NCBI GenBank assembly: GCA_964557855.1
Contig: CAZLBP010000004.1
Span: forward strand, 62,001-126,000
DNA length: 64,000 nucleotides
Reading direction: 5' to 3'
DNA from: JAJRZL01 sp964557855
Lineage (GTDB): Bacteria > Zixibacteria > MSB-5A5 > GN15 > FEB-12
How positions within the stretch are numbered: position 1 is the stretch's first letter; each line of letters begins with the position of its first letter. Under the pieces are notes generated by a model, which was given only the letters and a program-made list of their open reading frames with translations, made no database searches and was not told the origin of the DNA. Below are positions 1-8,991 of this stretch, piece by piece. A program made the position numbers and the translations under genes.

Positions 1-517
1 CCACAAGATATTTGACGACCATGCATTCCTTTCGGGTCAGCTCGACCGTCCCGCCCGGACCGGAGGCCTCGAAGGTGTGGAAGTTGACGCGTCGTCCCGA
101 GAATTCGTAGATGTCGTCCACATCATTCTTTGTCATCAGCCATGCCTGCCGTCGGAAGATACCCTGAATGCGGACCAGCAATTCTTCCATATCAAAAGGC
201 TTGGTGATGTAGTCGTCGCCGCCGGCCAGGAGCCCTTCCACTTTCTGGTCTTTTTCATCCCGCGCCGTCAGAAACAGTACCGGTACCGTAACGCCATCGC
301 GCCGAAGCCGCCTACAGATCGTAATGCCGTCCGTTCCGGGCAACATGACATCGAGAAGGATAAGATCGAAGTTGCCTCGCCCGAATTGTTCCAGAACGAG
401 ATTGCCATGATTGACATGGACAACCTCATACCCCTCGGCCTCCAGATTCATCTGCAGGCCGTCGGCCAAATGCAAATCGTCCTCCACCAGCAATATGGTT
501 CTTTTGGTCGGGCTCAC
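1..517 (-). CDS. OmpR-family response regulator (3' part missing)
   Basis: The frame opens at a GTG at 517 and runs off the left edge after 172 codons. The receiver domain has the acidic pair at residues 13-14 (VEDD), the phospho-acceptor Asp56 in LILLDVMLPG, the conserved Thr84 and Lys106 in ITKPF. A winged-helix output domain follows and is cut in its ELTRKE segment, which is typical of OmpR/PhoB regulators. The GTG overlaps the TGA of the upstream kinase (GTGA), so the two are translationally coupled and are very probably cognate partners. The regulated genes cannot be told from this window. The family call is firm; the start is set by the overlap. Confidence 0.9.
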   Translation of the reverse strand, partial: MSPTKRTILLVEDDLHLADGLQMNLEAEGYEVVHVNHGNLVLEQFGRGNFDLILLDVMLPGTDGITICRRLRRDGVTVPVLFLTARDEKDQKVEGLLAGGDDYITKPFDMEELLVRIQGIFRRQAWLMTKNDVDDIYEFSGRRVNFHTFEASGPGGTVELTRKECMVVKYLV

Positions 518-1509
518 TTTTTCAACCTGATCATAAACGTCGTACCGCGATTAGGTCCTTCGGAGTGAGCATCGATAGTGCCGCCGTGCGCCGCTATTAT
601 CTCTTTGCTCAAGTACAGACCCAACCCCGAACCCTCGTAGTTTCGGACCAGTTCGCTGCCCACTCTGTAGAACCTGTCGAAAATCGCTCGCAGTTCCTTT
701 CTTTCGAGTCCTATGCCGTTGTCCGCGATATCCAACTGTATCTGATCCTTCCGTTCCGACAAGTCTATTCGTATCCGTTTTGTCTCGCTCGTGTTGTACC
801 GGGCGCAGTTTTCCAGGACCAGATATAGTGCTCGTCCCATCGATTCTCTATCACCGTGCAACACCACTTCCGGCTGCAGGTTCTTCCCAAAGTGCAATGA
901 AGCCGAGGCAACTGTCGTCTCCAGCAGGGCCAGGGTCTCTTCGATCAGTTCGGTCAGGTTAAAGGGGCTCTTCCGGTTCACGAGGCGTGAGCGGTCAAAC
1001 CGACCGGCTTCCAGAACGTTATCCACCAGTTTGTGCAGTCTTCTGACGTCCGCTTTCATTCTGGGCAGGATGGCGGCCTTTTTCTCCTCGGAGATCTTCG
1101 TGGAGTGCAGACTGTCCAGGTAGAGGTTGAGAGAGGAGAGAGGTGTTTTCAGTTCATGGGTGACGGCCATCATGAAATTCTCCTGATGGAAGCGCAGTTG
1201 ATGCAGCCGCACGATGGAACGATAAATAATCCACAGTCCGATCATAAGGATGACCAGGAAAAAGACGCCTTCCAGCCCCACCATGATTTGGCGGTGGATT
1301 TCTTCTTCGTGTATCCGCTCGATAAACTCCTCGCCGGCGCCGAGCTGTTCAGCCAGTTCCACTTTCTCGTCAACCAACTGCGCCATAAACACGACCCACC
1401 AGACGGCCTGAGCGATCAGGAACAAGAGCATCACTATGAACAAAACAAGGGCGTGTCTGGGAGCGACTCGATGAGCCATCGGGAAAACATCCTTTCTCAA
1501 CGATTTCAC
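514..1509 (-). CDS. Membrane sensor histidine kinase
   Basis: A 331-residue two-component kinase. Two hydrophobic segments (about 20-43 and 78-97) flank a short periplasmic loop of roughly 35 residues, too small for a large ligand domain. The HisKA dimerisation helix carries the phospho-accepting His118 in VTHELKTPLSS. The ATPase domain shows the N box (NCARYN), G1 (DNGIGL), an F box (FDRFYR) and G2 (GSGLGLYLSKEI). No HAMP domain is obvious between TM2 and HisKA. It overlaps the downstream regulator gene by 4 nt. The small sensor loop suggests it senses a membrane or envelope cue or a partner protein; that is inference. Confidence 0.92.
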   Translation of the reverse strand: MKSLRKDVFPMAHRVAPRHALVLFIVMLLFLIAQAVWWVVFMAQLVDEKVELAEQLGAGEEFIERIHEEEIHRQIMVGLEGVFFLVILMIGLWIIYRSIVRLHQLRFHQENFMMAVTHELKTPLSSLNLYLDSLHSTKISEEKKAAILPRMKADVRRLHKLVDNVLEAGRFDRSRLVNRKSPFNLTELIEETLALLETTVASASLHFGKNLQPEVVLHGDRESMGRALYLVLENCARYNTSETKRIRIDLSERKDQIQLDIADNGIGLERKELRAIFDRFYRVGSELVRNYEGSGLGLYLSKEIIAAHGGTIDAHSEGPNRGTTFMIRLKK

Positions 1510-1726
1510 CCAAAGTAGCTAATTGCGGGTTGATGTGCAACACTCACCTCGGCTTCCTCCGTCGCTGCCTGCTTACGGCGAGTTATCACAAGTTTGGACT
1601 GCGGCAGAAGCCGTCTTTGCCGTTGGTATCAAGAAAACTGAGAGCCAAAATGGATGTTTGCCCGATGAGGTTTTTGGTTTATCTTTCGTCAATTGAAACA
1701 ACTGCGGATGCAAGAAGGAGATTATC

Positions 1727-3901
1727 ATGAAGGTACTGCAGGTGAAGCGGAATCCGGGCCGGCCGGCCGTTCCGACCACGGCACTGGTTCTCGGTGTTGC
1801 CCTGGCGAGCCTGTCAACCGCCGCGCCACCGCCCCCGGCTACGGAACAGGTTATGGTTGTTGACCGATACCACGGCCGGGAGGTAATCGATGAATACCAA
1901 TGGCTGGAAGATCATTCGGATCAGGCGGTGAAGCAGTGGAACAAGTCTCAGAACGAGTATGCCAGAGGCATTCTGGATACTGTCTCCTTCAGGTCGGCCA
2001 TCAAGGAGTACTTGACCGAACTGATGGCAGGTGCTTCAACCGATTATTACAGTCTGATATACAGAAACGGTAAGTTGTTTGCGCTGAAGTTTCAGCCGCC
2101 CAAGGAACAACCGTTGTTTATCACGTTGGCTTCAGCGGATGACCTATTTTCGGAGCATGTCGTTCTGGACGTGACCGAGTTGAATCCCGACGCCACCACG
2201 TCCATCGATTTCTACGAGCCGTCTCCGGACGGCAGCCTGGTGGCAGTTTCTCTTTCCGAAAAGGGCAGTGAAAAAGGTACGGTGCACATTTTCGAAGTGG
2301 CCACCGGGAAGAAGCTGCCGGACGTTGTGCCGCGTGTCAACGGTCCGACTGCAGGCGGCGACGTGGCCTGGAATGCCGACGGTACCGGATTCTTTTACAC
2401 GCGCTATCCGCACCCGGGCGAGCGCTCGGATGAAGACCTGGCGTTTTACCAGCAGATCTACTTCCATGTGCTGGGTACTGACGCCGGGGAAGATACGTAT
2501 GTGTTGGGTCGGGAGTTTCCCAAAATCGCGGAGATCGAACTGGAGACTTCTCGGGATGGTAAGCTGTTGCTGGCGACCGTGGCTAACGGAGACGGAGGCG
2601 AATACGCTCACTATCTCCGACGAGAAAATGGACAGTGGACACAGTTGACCCGTTTTCAAGATCAGATTCCCCGGGCCAGATTCGGACCGGACAATTCGAT
2701 TTACTTCCTCAACCGTCTGAATACACCGAACGGCAAGGTCATACGGTTGGAAGCGGGCAAAGTGTATGTATCCAAGTCCAAGACGGTGGCCCCCGAAGAC
2801 AGTGTTATGGCGGTTCAGCAGTTCCTGCCCACCGAACAGGCTCTGGTGGTGGTGTATCTGGACGGCGGTCCGTCCCGGATGAAAGTGATCGATCTCGAGA
2901 CCCGGGAACAGACCAGCGTTACATTGCCTCCGATATCTTCTTTCAGCAATCTGGTGGCGCTGGACAACAACGAGGTTCTGTTCCGGATGTCGAGTTATAC
3001 CGACCCGCCGGCCTGGTACCATCTGACAACCGACAGCAACTTCGTCAGGAGAACGGCGCTTGAGAGAACGTCACCGGCTGACTTCTCCGACATCGAGGTC
3101 GTCAGGGAGTTTGCCACGTCCAAGGACGGTACACGCGTGCCCATCAATATCCTGTACCGGACAGGAACAGAGAAGAACGGCGCCAACCCGACTATCCTGT
3201 ATGGGTACGGGGGATACGGCATCAGTATGACACCCGGTTTCAGTTCGACGTTGCGGCTGTGGTTTGACCAGGGCGGTATCTATGCCGTCGCCAATCTTCG
3301 GGGCGGCGGAGAATACGGCGAAAAGTGGCATCGGGCCGGCAACCTGACCAACAAACAGAACGTGTTCGATGATTTTGCGGCCTGCGCCCAATACCTGATG
3401 GAGGAGAAATATACCAGTCCGTCCAGTCTTGTAATCAAGGGTGGCAGCAACGGCGGGCTGCTGATGGGAGCCGCCGTCACCCAGCATCCGGAACTGTACG
3501 CTGCTGCAGTTTCCTCGGCCGGTATTTACGATATGTTGCGAGTGGAACTCGACCCTAACGGAGAGTTCAATACGACCGAGTTCGGGACGGTGAACAACCC
3601 GGAACATTTCGAGGCTTTGCTCGCCTACTCGCCGTTTCACAACGTCAAAGTCGGTACCGAGTACCCGGCCGTACTGTTTCTCTCCGGCGAACATGATGGT
3701 CGGGTGAATCCCGCTCAATCCCGCAAGATGACCGCGCGGCTTCAGGCGGCCACAGCATCAGACAAGCCGATACTTTTGCGCACCAGCTCGACGATGGGGC
3801 ATGGTCGCGGCACGGCGCTGAGCGAACGGATAGACCGGGAGACGGACACATATGCTTTTATTCTCAGCCAGCTGGGCATGACGTTCAAGCATGACAGGTA
3901 G
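1727..3901 (+). CDS. Secreted prolyl oligopeptidase (S9A family)
   Basis: A 724-residue serine peptidase, the usual length for prolyl endopeptidases, which cut short peptides after proline. An N-terminal hydrophobic stretch (about 17-33) ending in Ala-rich sequence looks like a signal peptide, so it should act in the periplasm or outside. The 7-bladed propeller domain spans roughly residues 80-450. The alpha/beta hydrolase domain holds the catalytic triad: Ser574 in GGSNGG, Asp657 in GEHDGRVNP and His692 in TMGHGRG. A good ribosome site (AAGGAG) precedes the ATG. It stands alone and is convergent with the next gene. Export is inferred from the leader only. Confidence 0.93.
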   Translation: MKVLQVKRNPGRPAVPTTALVLGVALASLSTAAPPPPATEQVMVVDRYHGREVIDEYQWLEDHSDQAVKQWNKSQNEYARGILDTVSFRSAIKEYLTELMAGASTDYYSLIYRNGKLFALKFQPPKEQPLFITLASADDLFSEHVVLDVTELNPDATTSIDFYEPSPDGSLVAVSLSEKGSEKGTVHIFEVATGKKLPDVVPRVNGPTAGGDVAWNADGTGFFYTRYPHPGERSDEDLAFYQQIYFHVLGTDAGEDTYVLGREFPKIAEIELETSRDGKLLLATVANGDGGEYAHYLRRENGQWTQLTRFQDQIPRARFGPDNSIYFLNRLNTPNGKVIRLEAGKVYVSKSKTVAPEDSVMAVQQFLPTEQALVVVYLDGGPSRMKVIDLETREQTSVTLPPISSFSNLVALDNNEVLFRMSSYTDPPAWYHLTTDSNFVRRTALERTSPADFSDIEVVREFATSKDGTRVPINILYRTGTEKNGANPTILYGYGGYGISMTPGFSSTLRLWFDQGGIYAVANLRGGGEYGEKWHRAGNLTNKQNVFDDFAACAQYLMEEKYTSPSSLVIKGGSNGGLLMGAAVTQHPELYAAAVSSAGIYDMLRVELDPNGEFNTTEFGTVNNPEHFEALLAYSPFHNVKVGTEYPAVLFLSGEHDGRVNPAQSRKMTARLQAATASDKPILLRTSSTMGHGRGTALSERIDRETDTYAFILSQLGMTFKHDR

Positions 3902-3953
3902 CAAAGGAGGAGTACCGAGATACCTCCCGCGACCTGAGCACAATCGAAAGGCT

Positions 3954-4790
3954 TTAGTCTCGCATGAATTCGTCCAGTGCTTTTCTCGGTGGTGCTTCGA
4001 TCACTCTCTGCTCGGGATATCCGAGGGGTGTGACGGTGGCGAGGTAATGATCGGCCGGGATTCCTAATTGTTCTTTGACATCCTCTCGGTCCATCCCCCC
4101 GATCCAGCAGGTACCCAGACCGTAGAACCAGGCGGCCAGAATGAAATGGCAGGTGGCGATGCAGGCATCCTGGTCCGGCCGTTTCGTGACTGCGGGATCG
4201 GCCGCTATGGCTACGGCAAGCGGCGCCCGGCCGATGGGTGCGGAGCTTTTTCCCCGTACATTGGCCAGCCAGTCCATTCTGGTTTTATCTCTGACGATCT
4301 TGAAATAGAACCCTTGCGTGTTTCGCGACGTGGGGGCAAAACGGCAATTGTTCACCAGTGTCTTAAGTAAGTCGTCGGCAATCTCATCGGACGTGAATTG
4401 GCGCACACTTCTTCGAGAAAGCAACAAATCGTCACCGGTAAGAAACTGTGCAACCGGATCTTCGAAATACTGGAACTCGAGCATCCGTCCTTCCGGGTCA
4501 TGCGCGAAAAACTGGTAGATGTTGTACTTGGAGTTAAACCCGGGAGGTTCGACCGCGATTGACTTCAGTAGTTCGTACATGCGATCCACTTCTTTCCGGC
4601 TTTCGTAAAAGAAGGTCAGCATGCCCGAAGTGTCCACTTCGTCCCGTTCACAGAAGCCGAACAGGAAGTTGCCGTGCCGGTATATGCGGCAGTGGGCCTG
4701 TTCCATCCAGATTTGGCAGTTGAGCCGCTGGAGGTAAAAATCCTTCAGCTTGTCCGGTTCTTTGGTCTTCAGGAATAGTATGCCGCTCAT
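3954..4790 (-). CDS. VOC (glyoxalase-like) and nitroreductase fusion protein
   Basis: This 278-residue protein joins two domains. Residues 1-112 look like a vicinal-oxygen-chelate fold (SGILFLKTKEPDKLKDFY start, HDPEGRMLEFQYF end). Residues 125-278 are a nitroreductase domain with the FMN-phosphate motif SRRSVRQF, the APTSRNTQ segment and the late LGTCWIGG and LGYPEQR motifs. Nitroreductases use FMN and NAD(P)H to reduce nitro, quinone or halogenated substrates. The N-terminal half may position a metal or aromatic substrate, but I cannot say which. It lies 27 nt downstream of a flavoredoxin-like gene and likely shares its transcript. Its start is preceded by GAGGGA. Confidence 0.85.
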   Translation of the reverse strand: MSGILFLKTKEPDKLKDFYLQRLNCQIWMEQAHCRIYRHGNFLFGFCERDEVDTSGMLTFFYESRKEVDRMYELLKSIAVEPPGFNSKYNIYQFFAHDPEGRMLEFQYFEDPVAQFLTGDDLLLSRRSVRQFTSDEIADDLLKTLVNNCRFAPTSRNTQGFYFKIVRDKTRMDWLANVRGKSSAPIGRAPLAVAIAADPAVTKRPDQDACIATCHFILAAWFYGLGTCWIGGMDREDVKEQLGIPADHYLATVTPLGYPEQRVIEAPPRKALDEFMRD

Positions 4791-4817
4791 GATTCCCTCA
4801 TCAAGTTATGTTTATAT

Positions 4818-5390
4818 TCACGATTTGAATTTCATCCCCACGGAGTAGCCTTTCTCCAGTGGGGCGCCGATGCCACAGTAGCTCTGTGTGCCGGGGGCGT
4901 AGATCATAGGCTGGATTTTCTGGATATCCGGCAGCCCCTTGTCATTCAGTACCGACTCATCCGCTTTTACGTCGAGTATTTCGCCAACAAATTGAGTATG
5001 TAATCCAATTTCGAACGTGTGCAGTACGCGGCACTCCAGCACCATCGGTGCTTCAGCGATGTACGGAGCATCGACCAGGTTGCTCTTCACGGGCGTATAG
5101 CCGGTGTCCGTGAACTTGTTCCGATCACGCCCCGAAACGATGCCGAAGTAATCAGCTTCCGCGATCTGTGTTTGGGACAGGATATTGATCGTGTAGGCCC
5201 GGCGCTTCATCAGGCAGCCATACGAATATGTGGCTTTTCGCAAGGAAACTGTCACACAGGGAGGTTTGGAGCAGCAGATACCGCCCCAGGCGGCGGCCAT
5301 AACATTCGCCCTATCTTTGTCGTCATAAGAACCCACGATCCAGACGGGGGTCGGCACTGCCAGTGTTTTGGCGCCCAGCGATTTCTTCAC
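4818..5390 (-). CDS. Flavoredoxin-like flavin reductase family protein
   Basis: A 190-residue member of the flavin reductase-like FMN-binding family, recognised from the N-terminal PTPVWIVGSYDDKDRANVMAAAWGG pattern (a signature of flavoredoxins), the SLRKATYSY segment and the C-terminal YCGIGAPLEKGYSVG. Such proteins bind FMN and pass electrons between NAD(P)H-dependent or iron-sulfur partners and a terminal enzyme. The start is a GTG at 5390 with GGAG eight bases upstream. It is the first gene of a two-gene unit with the VOC-nitroreductase fusion, so it may deliver electrons to that enzyme; this link is inferred from position only. Confidence 0.85.
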   Translation of the reverse strand: MKKSLGAKTLAVPTPVWIVGSYDDKDRANVMAAAWGGICCSKPPCVTVSLRKATYSYGCLMKRRAYTINILSQTQIAEADYFGIVSGRDRNKFTDTGYTPVKSNLVDAPYIAEAPMVLECRVLHTFEIGLHTQFVGEILDVKADESVLNDKGLPDIQKIQPMIYAPGTQSYCGIGAPLEKGYSVGMKFKS

Positions 5391-5479
5391 GCATATACTC
5401 CTTCCGTTTAACAGGCGTTTGAGCTAATGTAAGTCCAGAACGGGTCCGTGAAAACAGTCAATCTGCGGCGCAAAGAAGA

Positions 5480-5504
5480 AGAGCCGTCAGTTGATGACGG
5501 CTCT
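5480..5504 (-). terminator. Rho-independent terminator of the msr gene
   Basis: A perfect 10-bp stem (AGAGCCGTCA with TGACGGCTCT) closes a 5-nt loop. Read leftward on the minus strand it is followed by the U-rich run TCTTCTTTG. It sits about 45 nt past the stop of the methionine sulfoxide reductase gene and before the flavoredoxin gene, so it separates the two units. Confidence 0.75.
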
Positions 5505-5550
5505 AATGTAGTCAGTGAGAAGGAGACATTTCCAGTTGCCGGCAAGCGGG

Positions 5551-6552
5551 CTAGAATTTTTTTTCATAAATATGACAGTATGGCAATTTGCCGTTATTGT
5601 CGTAGTAGTCCTGGTGGTAGTTTTCCGCCGGCCAGAATGTCCCGGCTTCGGCTACCTCAGTCGCGACCTCGATGCCTTTATCCTTCAGAATCTTGATCAG
5701 TTTTTCGACTGTTTGCTTCTGTTCTTCATCGGTGTAGAAGACAGCCGAGCGGTACTGCGGGCCGACATCGGGGCCTTGACGGTTCACCTGAGCCGGATCA
5801 TGAATTTCGAAGAATAGTTTGGCGAGTTCTTCGTAGGTCGTCTGACTGGGGTCAAAAACAACTTCAACCGCTTCCGCGTGACCGGTCGTGCCGGAACAGA
5901 CTTCCTTATACGTCGGGTCGTCTTTATGTCCGCCCATATAGCCGACTCTGGCCGATTTGACTCCTTTGGCCCGTTCCAGATAGTACTCGGTGCCCCAGAA
6001 GCAACCACCGGCAAAGTATGCCGGCCGGGTTGCCGTCTCAGCGCTCTCCGGCTTGAAATCCATTGAAATGGAATTAACACAATGACGTGTGTTCTTATCC
6101 GTTAATCCTTCCCCCCGGAACACGTGTCCCAGATGACCCCCGCAGTTGGCACAGACGATTTCGGTCCGTCGGCCGTCGGCGTCGGGTACTTCTTTGACCG
6201 CCCCAGGTATGGCATTGTCAAAACTGGGCCAGCCACAGCCCGATTCGAATTTGTCCACCGATTCAAATAGCGGTTGGTCGCACCGCTTGCAGAGATACGT
6301 GCCTTGTTCTTTGTGCTTGTAGAACTTTCCCGAAAAGGGGGCTTCGGTTCCTTTGTTGAGGATAACTCGTTCTTCTTCCGGAGAGAGCTCGTTGTAACCC
6401 TTCTCCGTGGCTTGCTTGCTATCTTGTGATGTTTGACCTTTCATGGATATACTCGCTATCAATAGTAAAAGTCCAAAGACCAATATTCCAACTCTGACTA
6501 AAATCCCCTTCCCTGCAGCACGCTTCGACGGAGCTTGGTTACTTTCGTGCAT
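5551..6552 (-). CDS. msrBA: Bifunctional methionine sulfoxide reductase MsrB-MsrA, membrane-anchored
   Basis: A fused repair enzyme that reduces both stereoisomers of methionine sulfoxide. After an N-terminal hydrophobic segment (about residues 18-40, probably an uncleaved anchor or signal), the MsrB domain comes first: zinc-binding CKRC and CANC pairs, GCGWPSF and the active Cys in RHCVNSISMDF. MsrA follows with its active site GCFWG and GPQYRS. Many bifunctional Msr enzymes have MsrA first; here MsrB leads. The ATG at 6552 is preferred over an in-frame GTG at 6558 because AGGAGG lies 9 nt upstream of the ATG. It probably repairs oxidised envelope proteins. Confidence 0.92.
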   Translation of the reverse strand: MHESNQAPSKRAAGKGILVRVGILVFGLLLLIASISMKGQTSQDSKQATEKGYNELSPEEERVILNKGTEAPFSGKFYKHKEQGTYLCKRCDQPLFESVDKFESGCGWPSFDNAIPGAVKEVPDADGRRTEIVCANCGGHLGHVFRGEGLTDKNTRHCVNSISMDFKPESAETATRPAYFAGGCFWGTEYYLERAKGVKSARVGYMGGHKDDPTYKEVCSGTTGHAEAVEVVFDPSQTTYEELAKLFFEIHDPAQVNRQGPDVGPQYRSAVFYTDEEQKQTVEKLIKILKDKGIEVATEVAEAGTFWPAENYHQDYYDNNGKLPYCHIYEKKF

Positions 6553-6558
6553 ATTCAC

Positions 6559-7224
6559 ATTCCTCCTACAGATGCGCCGTTATGGCCGGCACATTCCTTA
6601 AATGATTCAACGGGCAGGATGGTTCCTGTCAGCGTTACGATGGTCATGTTCGATCTTTGATGAGGAACTCAGTCTGCGCCAGAAAGGCCATAAAACGGGT
6701 TGGTCTCAAGATGGTCAGCTTTTGTCACAGCTCGTATGTTGTTGGTTACGTGTGGGTTGTGCGGGAAAATGGGTTCGTTCGGAAATAGTCGTTTTTTTTC
6801 GAGGCTGGTTCATGTCGAAATGGATTCGTTTGGAAATAGTCGTTTTTTCAGCCGGGTTCTTTGTCAGGAAGTGACGGAAAATTCATCATTGCATATCTCC
6901 GGATTTGAATTGTCGTTTTTATTAATAGGGGTGGTGACTGATTCGCCATCGGCTTTGTAGGGAAATTGTTGAGTATCGGCCTTGATGAGGTTGTTAGTGG
7001 GAAGCGGGGAGCATCACGAAAGGGTTCGTGACGTCGCTCACCCCACAGGTTGCCTCATGATAACAGGTAGCCTCAGGGTCTTGACTCGTTGCCTCACAAT
7101 GGTGGTAACCGAGACGAGATTGGTTGATTTTCGTCGAACGCGCATGTATATTCCGCCTTTTGAGCAAAGAATCAGCCAATAGAGCATACTTGTTATTGTC
7201 CATCCCGAAGACGGAGGAACGACG
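6559..7224. other. Intergenic region without a convincing gene
   Basis: This 666-bp gap between the divergent msr gene and the gene at 7225 holds no frame with coding character. It contains a degenerate 51-bp tandem repeat (6767-6868) and three copies of a TTGCCTCA or TAGCCTCA word between about 7048 and 7096. AT-rich tracts are compatible with promoters, but I could not fix a single clear -35/-10 pair. Confidence 0.6.
6767..6868. repeat. Degenerate 51-bp tandem repeat, two units
   Basis: Two units begin at 6767 and 6818. Each contains an AAATGG-TTCGTT-GGAAATAGTCG core followed by a run of six to eight T residues and then a less conserved 18-nt part (CTGGTTC..TGTC against GGGTTC..TGTC). The core differs at only a few positions over about 31 nt. 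No open frame uses it. It may be a duplicated regulatory site or a simple slippage product. Confidence 0.6.
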
Positions 7225-7686
7225 ATGGCAGAAACCAAGGAATTGGACATCCGGGCGACACGCAAGCACTTCGCCGCCCCTTGCTTCAACAGCGCCTGGG
7301 ATTTGATCGCGAAAACCGATCGCTCGCCCGAAGAAGACCGGCAGATGCTGCTATTGAATCAAGCCTCACTCTGGCACTGGACGCAACGCGATGATTGTAC
7401 ACCTCGGAATCTGTCGGTGGGCTATTGGCAAACAGCGAGAATTTACGCACTGCTCGAAGAGGGAGACAACGCCCGCCGGTACGGTGAGCTCAGCCTGGAA
7501 TACAGCAAGGGAGAACCGCCGTTTTATGTCGGGTTTGCTTATGAAGCCCTGGCGCGAGCCGAACGGATGGCAGGGAACGGAACCAGGATGAGGGAGTACA
7601 TCGCCAAAGCCAGGGAGTCGGCAGAAGCCGTGACGGACCCCGATGAAAAGAAATATCTATTGACGGATATCGATTCGATTACGTAA
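7225..7686 (+). CDS. Conserved hypothetical protein, helical (TPR-like)
   Basis: 153 residues with no signal peptide or membrane segment, preceded by a good ribosome site (GGAGG). Composition and spacing (WHWTQRDDCTPRNLSVGYWQTARIYALL, then FYVGFAYEALARAERMAGNGTRMREYIAKARESAE) suggest paired amphipathic helices like tetratricopeptide repeats. It is followed at 9 nt by the VOC protein gene and is probably co-transcribed with it. I do not recognise a function. A scaffold or binding role would fit the fold but is not shown. Confidence 0.7.
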   Translation: MAETKELDIRATRKHFAAPCFNSAWDLIAKTDRSPEEDRQMLLLNQASLWHWTQRDDCTPRNLSVGYWQTARIYALLEEGDNARRYGELSLEYSKGEPPFYVGFAYEALARAERMAGNGTRMREYIAKARESAEAVTDPDEKKYLLTDIDSIT

Positions 7687-7695
7687 CAGGGAGCA

Positions 7696-8067
7696 ATGCT
7701 CATGATCAAAGGCGTCCATACGATGTTCTTCACGTCCCAACCCGAGGAATTGCGAGCGTTTATCAAGGACAAGCTGGGATTTGCGCACGTCGACGTCGGC
7801 GAGGGGTGGTTGATCTTCGACGTCCCGGAGGCGGACATGGGCTGTCATCCGGCTGAAGACGCAGACGGCAAACGGCCCGGCACGCATCACATTTCGTTCT
7901 ACTGTGATGATATCGAGGGGACGGTTGCCGAGATGAAAGCACGAGGCGTCGAATTCGTTGATGAAATCACGGACCAGGGTTACGGACTGGTGACCCATTT
8001 TCGTATGCCCGGCGGTATCCACGTGGAATTGTATCAGCCTCACTACCGAAAGAACTTCAAGAAGTGA
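7696..8067 (+). CDS. VOC family (glyoxalase/bleomycin-resistance-like) protein
   Basis: A single 123-residue vicinal-oxygen-chelate domain: HTMFFTSQPEELRAFIKDKLGF at the start, THHISFYCDDIEGTVAEMKARGVEF in the middle and MPGGIHVELYQP at the end. His and Glu residues at the usual metal positions are present (THHISF and HVELYQP). These proteins are lyases, dioxygenases or resistance proteins, and the substrate cannot be read from sequence. ATG at 7702 is an alternative start two codons in. It sits between the helical hypothetical gene and a nitrilase with short gaps, so the three probably form one transcript. Confidence 0.85.
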   Translation: MLMIKGVHTMFFTSQPEELRAFIKDKLGFAHVDVGEGWLIFDVPEADMGCHPAEDADGKRPGTHHISFYCDDIEGTVAEMKARGVEFVDEITDQGYGLVTHFRMPGGIHVELYQPHYRKNFKK

Positions 8068-8095
8068 TCGGACTTGGTTGGGAAAGATCGGCACG

Positions 8096-8914
8096 ATGAA
8101 CATAGGCTATGTACAGATAGAACCGATACTCGGTGACCAGTCCCGGACCATCGAGGCCATCGCCCGTCTGTCCACCGAGTTCGGCACAGCCGACCTGCTG
8201 GTCTTACCGGAGCTCTGCAATTCAGGCTACAATTTCGAGTCTGCAGAGCAGGCGCGGTCCACCTCCGAAACAATCGAGAACAGCCCTTTTGTGGCGTATC
8301 TGGAGGGTCTGTGTCGGCAGCATAAACTCTATATAGTGGCCGGTATCAATGAACGAGACGGTGATCGTTTGTACAACTCGGCTGTCCTTCTCGGACCGGG
8401 GGGATATATCGGGAAGTATCGCAAGATGCACTTGTATCTGAACGAAAAGGACTTCTTCACACCCGGTGATTGCGGCTTGCCTGTTTTCGATCTTGGTCGC
8501 TGCAAAGTCGGGATTTTAATCTGTTTTGACTGGCTGTTTCCAGAGATCTGGCGGATTCTGGGCTTAAAAGGAGCCGATCTTGTCTGCCATCCGTCGAACC
8601 TCGTGACGCCTTTGCGGGCGACGCGGGCGGCGCTGGTGCATGCGCAGTGCAACGGCATGTTTGTCATTACGACCAATCGGATAGGGGCCGAGCGAGACTT
8701 CACATTCGGCGGCCAGTCCGCCATCGCTTCTCCAAAAGGAGAGACCCTGTTGGAGGCTTCTGCCACTGCTGAAGAAGTGGGCATTGTATCCGTTGACCCG
8801 CTGTTGGCGCGTGACAAAATGATCACGCCGCGTAACCACGTTTTGGGTGACCGTCGCCCGCAGGAGTACACGGACCTAATTCGCGGTCCCGGGAAAAATG
8901 TAGCAAAAGATTGA
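8096..8914 (+). CDS. Carbon-nitrogen hydrolase (nitrilase superfamily)
   Basis: A 272-residue amidase of the nitrilase superfamily. The Glu-Lys-Cys triad is intact: Glu39 in LVLPELCNSGY, Lys110 in GKYRKMHL and Cys143 in ILICFDWLFPE. The CFDW context and ISPKGE-like tail (IASPKGETLLEA) resemble aliphatic amidases or carbamoylases acting on small cytoplasmic substrates such as omega-amides, N-carbamoylputrescine or beta-ureidopropionate; I cannot choose among them. I use the ATG at 8096 rather than an upstream in-frame TTG because MNIGYVQIEP is a natural start for this family. Confidence 0.9.
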   Translation: MNIGYVQIEPILGDQSRTIEAIARLSTEFGTADLLVLPELCNSGYNFESAEQARSTSETIENSPFVAYLEGLCRQHKLYIVAGINERDGDRLYNSAVLLGPGGYIGKYRKMHLYLNEKDFFTPGDCGLPVFDLGRCKVGILICFDWLFPEIWRILGLKGADLVCHPSNLVTPLRATRAALVHAQCNGMFVITTNRIGAERDFTFGGQSAIASPKGETLLEASATAEEVGIVSVDPLLARDKMITPRNHVLGDRRPQEYTDLIRGPGKNVAKD

Positions 8915-8991
8915 AGCCCGGATTGTCAGCGCCGGGTTTTCAGGTAAAGTATGTTGGTTGTCGGTTGACTCCGAAAGTTGAGAGAAGTGAA

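Noticed and set aside
3902..3953. Weak hairpin between the prolyl oligopeptidase and VOC-nitroreductase genes
   Set aside because: GGAGG and CCTCC could pair, but the stem is only 5 bp with no T run, too weak to call a terminator.
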